This document shows positions 63,174-64,000 of a DNA stretch of 64,000 nt, one piece after another. Position 1 is the stretch's first letter, and each line of letters opens with the position of its first letter. Position numbers and translations under genes: made by a program. The notes beneath the pieces were generated by a model, which did no database searches, was not told the origin of the DNA, and was given only the letters and a program-made list of their open reading frames with translations. The stretch covers positions 496,001-560,000 of the forward strand of contig NZ_CP033169.1 in assembly GCF_003691585.1 (NCBI RefSeq), written 5' to 3'. Origin of the DNA: Biomaibacter acetigenes (GTDB lineage: Bacteria > Bacillota > Thermosediminibacteria > Thermosediminibacterales > Tepidanaerobacteraceae).

Positions 63174-64000
63174 ATGGTATTTCAAAAGGAACTGGCGAGA
63201 AAAAAGGAATTTGATGTGGTAGGCTTCGGTGAAGTAATGCTGCGGCTTTCACCGCCTAACAAGGAGAGGATATCCCAGGGAGAAGTTTTTGAAAAAAGGG
63301 CAGGAGGGTCAGAGCTCAATGTGGTTTCGGGGATTTCTTCATTAGGTCTTAGAACAGGGATTGTGACGAAGCTACCCGACAATGAGATAGGAAAATTTAT
63401 CAAAAACAAGATAAGGTTTTACGGTGTCAGCGACGACTATGTAATATACGACCGCTCTCCTCATAAAAGATTGGGTATCTATTACTTTGAAAGTGGAGCC
63501 CATCCCAGAAAGCCGACAGTGGTATACGACAGGTTTGGTTCCTCCTTTACTACTTTAACCATAGATGAAATCGACCCTTCTGTTTACAGCAGCACCAGGA
63601 TATTTCATGTGAGTGGAATATCACTGGCATTGAGCGATAATGTAAGACAAGCTGTCATTCAAATGATAAAAAAATTTAAACAAAATGGTGTAATAGTTTC
63701 CCTTGATGTAAATTACAGGGCGTCTTTATGGGATGAAACCACGGCAAGAGATGTAATAACCTCTATTTTCCACGATGTAGATATACTTTTCGTATCCGAG
63801 GAGACATCCCGGCGCATGCTTCAAAGAACGGGGACTTTAGAAGAAATTATGAGAGGTTTTGCAAAAGATTTCGGTATAAAAGTAATTGCTGCCACCGAAA
63901 GAAAGGTGATAAGCCCCACAAGACATACATGGGACTCCAGAGTCTATAGTGCCCAAGAGGATAGATTCTATCAGGAAAGCCCTTATGAAGAAATAGAAGT
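63174..64000 (+). CDS. PfkB-family kinase, 2-keto-3-deoxygluconate kinase-like (runs off window)
   Basis: An open frame from ATG 63174 (GGAGG upstream) to the window end, 275 codons without a stop. It encodes FDVVGFGEVMLRLSPPNKER, the PfkB signature RAGGSELNVVSGISSLG, LGIYYFESGAHPRKPTVVYD and VSLDVNYRASLWDE, all typical of KdgK. The C-terminal catalytic GAGD motif is beyond the window. With the SDR and zinc dehydrogenase before it, a deoxy-sugar-acid route ending in KDG phosphorylation is likely. Confidence 0.88.
   Translation, partial: MVFQKELARKKEFDVVGFGEVMLRLSPPNKERISQGEVFEKRAGGSELNVVSGISSLGLRTGIVTKLPDNEIGKFIKNKIRFYGVSDDYVIYDRSPHKRLGIYYFESGAHPRKPTVVYDRFGSSFTTLTIDEIDPSVYSSTRIFHVSGISLALSDNVRQAVIQMIKKFKQNGVIVSLDVNYRASLWDETTARDVITSIFHDVDILFVSEETSRRMLQRTGTLEEIMRGFAKDFGIKVIAATERKVISPTRHTWDSRVYSAQEDRFYQESPYEEIE

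Noticed and set aside
1-64000. CRISPR arrays, tRNA or rRNA genes, prophage genes
   Set aside because: Looked for regular direct repeats, cloverleaf patterns and phage proteins; none could be supported.

Overview
The window reads as chromosome from an anaerobic, spore-forming, low-to-moderate GC Firmicute, most like the thermophilic Thermoanaerobacterales/Thermosediminibacterales group. Supporting signs are a gerA-type germination operon, an S-layer (SLH) surface protein, strong Gram-positive ribosome binding sites, a tungsten-type aldehyde oxidoreductase and many sugar/sugar-acid catabolism genes. The genus is inference; no rRNA or tRNA gene was seen.

Left part (1-28.4 kb). A gerAB-gerAC germination pair, truncated by the window edge, is followed by a small membrane protein gene and a gerAB relic. 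Next comes fluC/crcB with its DUF190 partner. From 8.4 to 17.6 kb there are five separate fluoride (crcB-motif) riboswitches, each with its own terminator and a sigma-A-like promoter. They control: (1) a broken MFS gene, a zinc-ribbon/HEAT protein, a dynamin-like GTPase and a stripped-down P-type ATPase on the minus strand; (2) two tandem MutS-like ATPases; (3) a NUDIX hydrolase; (4) a DUF6062 protein; (5) a MoxR-DUF58-DUF4129 operon. This is an unusually dense fluoride regulon, and the P-type ATPase/dynamin operon is the best candidate for an undescribed system. Interspersed are an Fe-S scaffold/GGGtGRT pair joined by a deletion, a QueT-type transporter, an intact MFS gene, and relics of uppP and usp. 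A cobalamin riboswitch at 21.3 kb then controls a vitamin uptake operon: an SLH-anchored protein with an intrinsic-factor-like layout (alpha/alpha repeats plus DUF4430), a second membrane-anchored DUF4430 protein, EcfT, a fused double EcfA ATPase and an S component.

Middle (28.4-47.9 kb). A YfcC-type transporter and an amidohydrolase form a minus-strand pair. An IclR regulator is followed by decayed pieces of a CoA-transferase, a flavoprotein, a HAD phosphatase and an SDR, which are the remains of a second copy of the right-hand operon. An IS200/IS605 element and an IS630 element interrupt this copy. Next is a sugar-acid cluster: dgoK remnant, LacI regulator, DapA-type aldolase, TctCBA transporter, RraA-like aldolase, DhaK/DhaL, HpcH aldolase, YhcH, 2-hydroxyacid dehydrogenase and PfkB kinase. 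Many of these carry single-base indels in or beside short homopolymers. Correcting them restores full-length proteins, so sequencing error has to be considered.

Right part (47.9-64 kb). A largely intact catabolic operon holds a second IclR regulator, CoA-transferase, enoyl-CoA hydratase, a ribose-type ABC transporter, an iron alcohol dehydrogenase, a MoaD-like protein, aldehyde:ferredoxin oxidoreductase, a fumarate-reductase-like flavoprotein, a HAD phosphatase, an SDR, a zinc alcohol dehydrogenase and a KdgK-like kinase that runs off the window. A palindromic motif (GAAC-N3-GTTC then ATAACGAA) precedes both iclR genes and both CoA-transferase genes and is the likely IclR operator.
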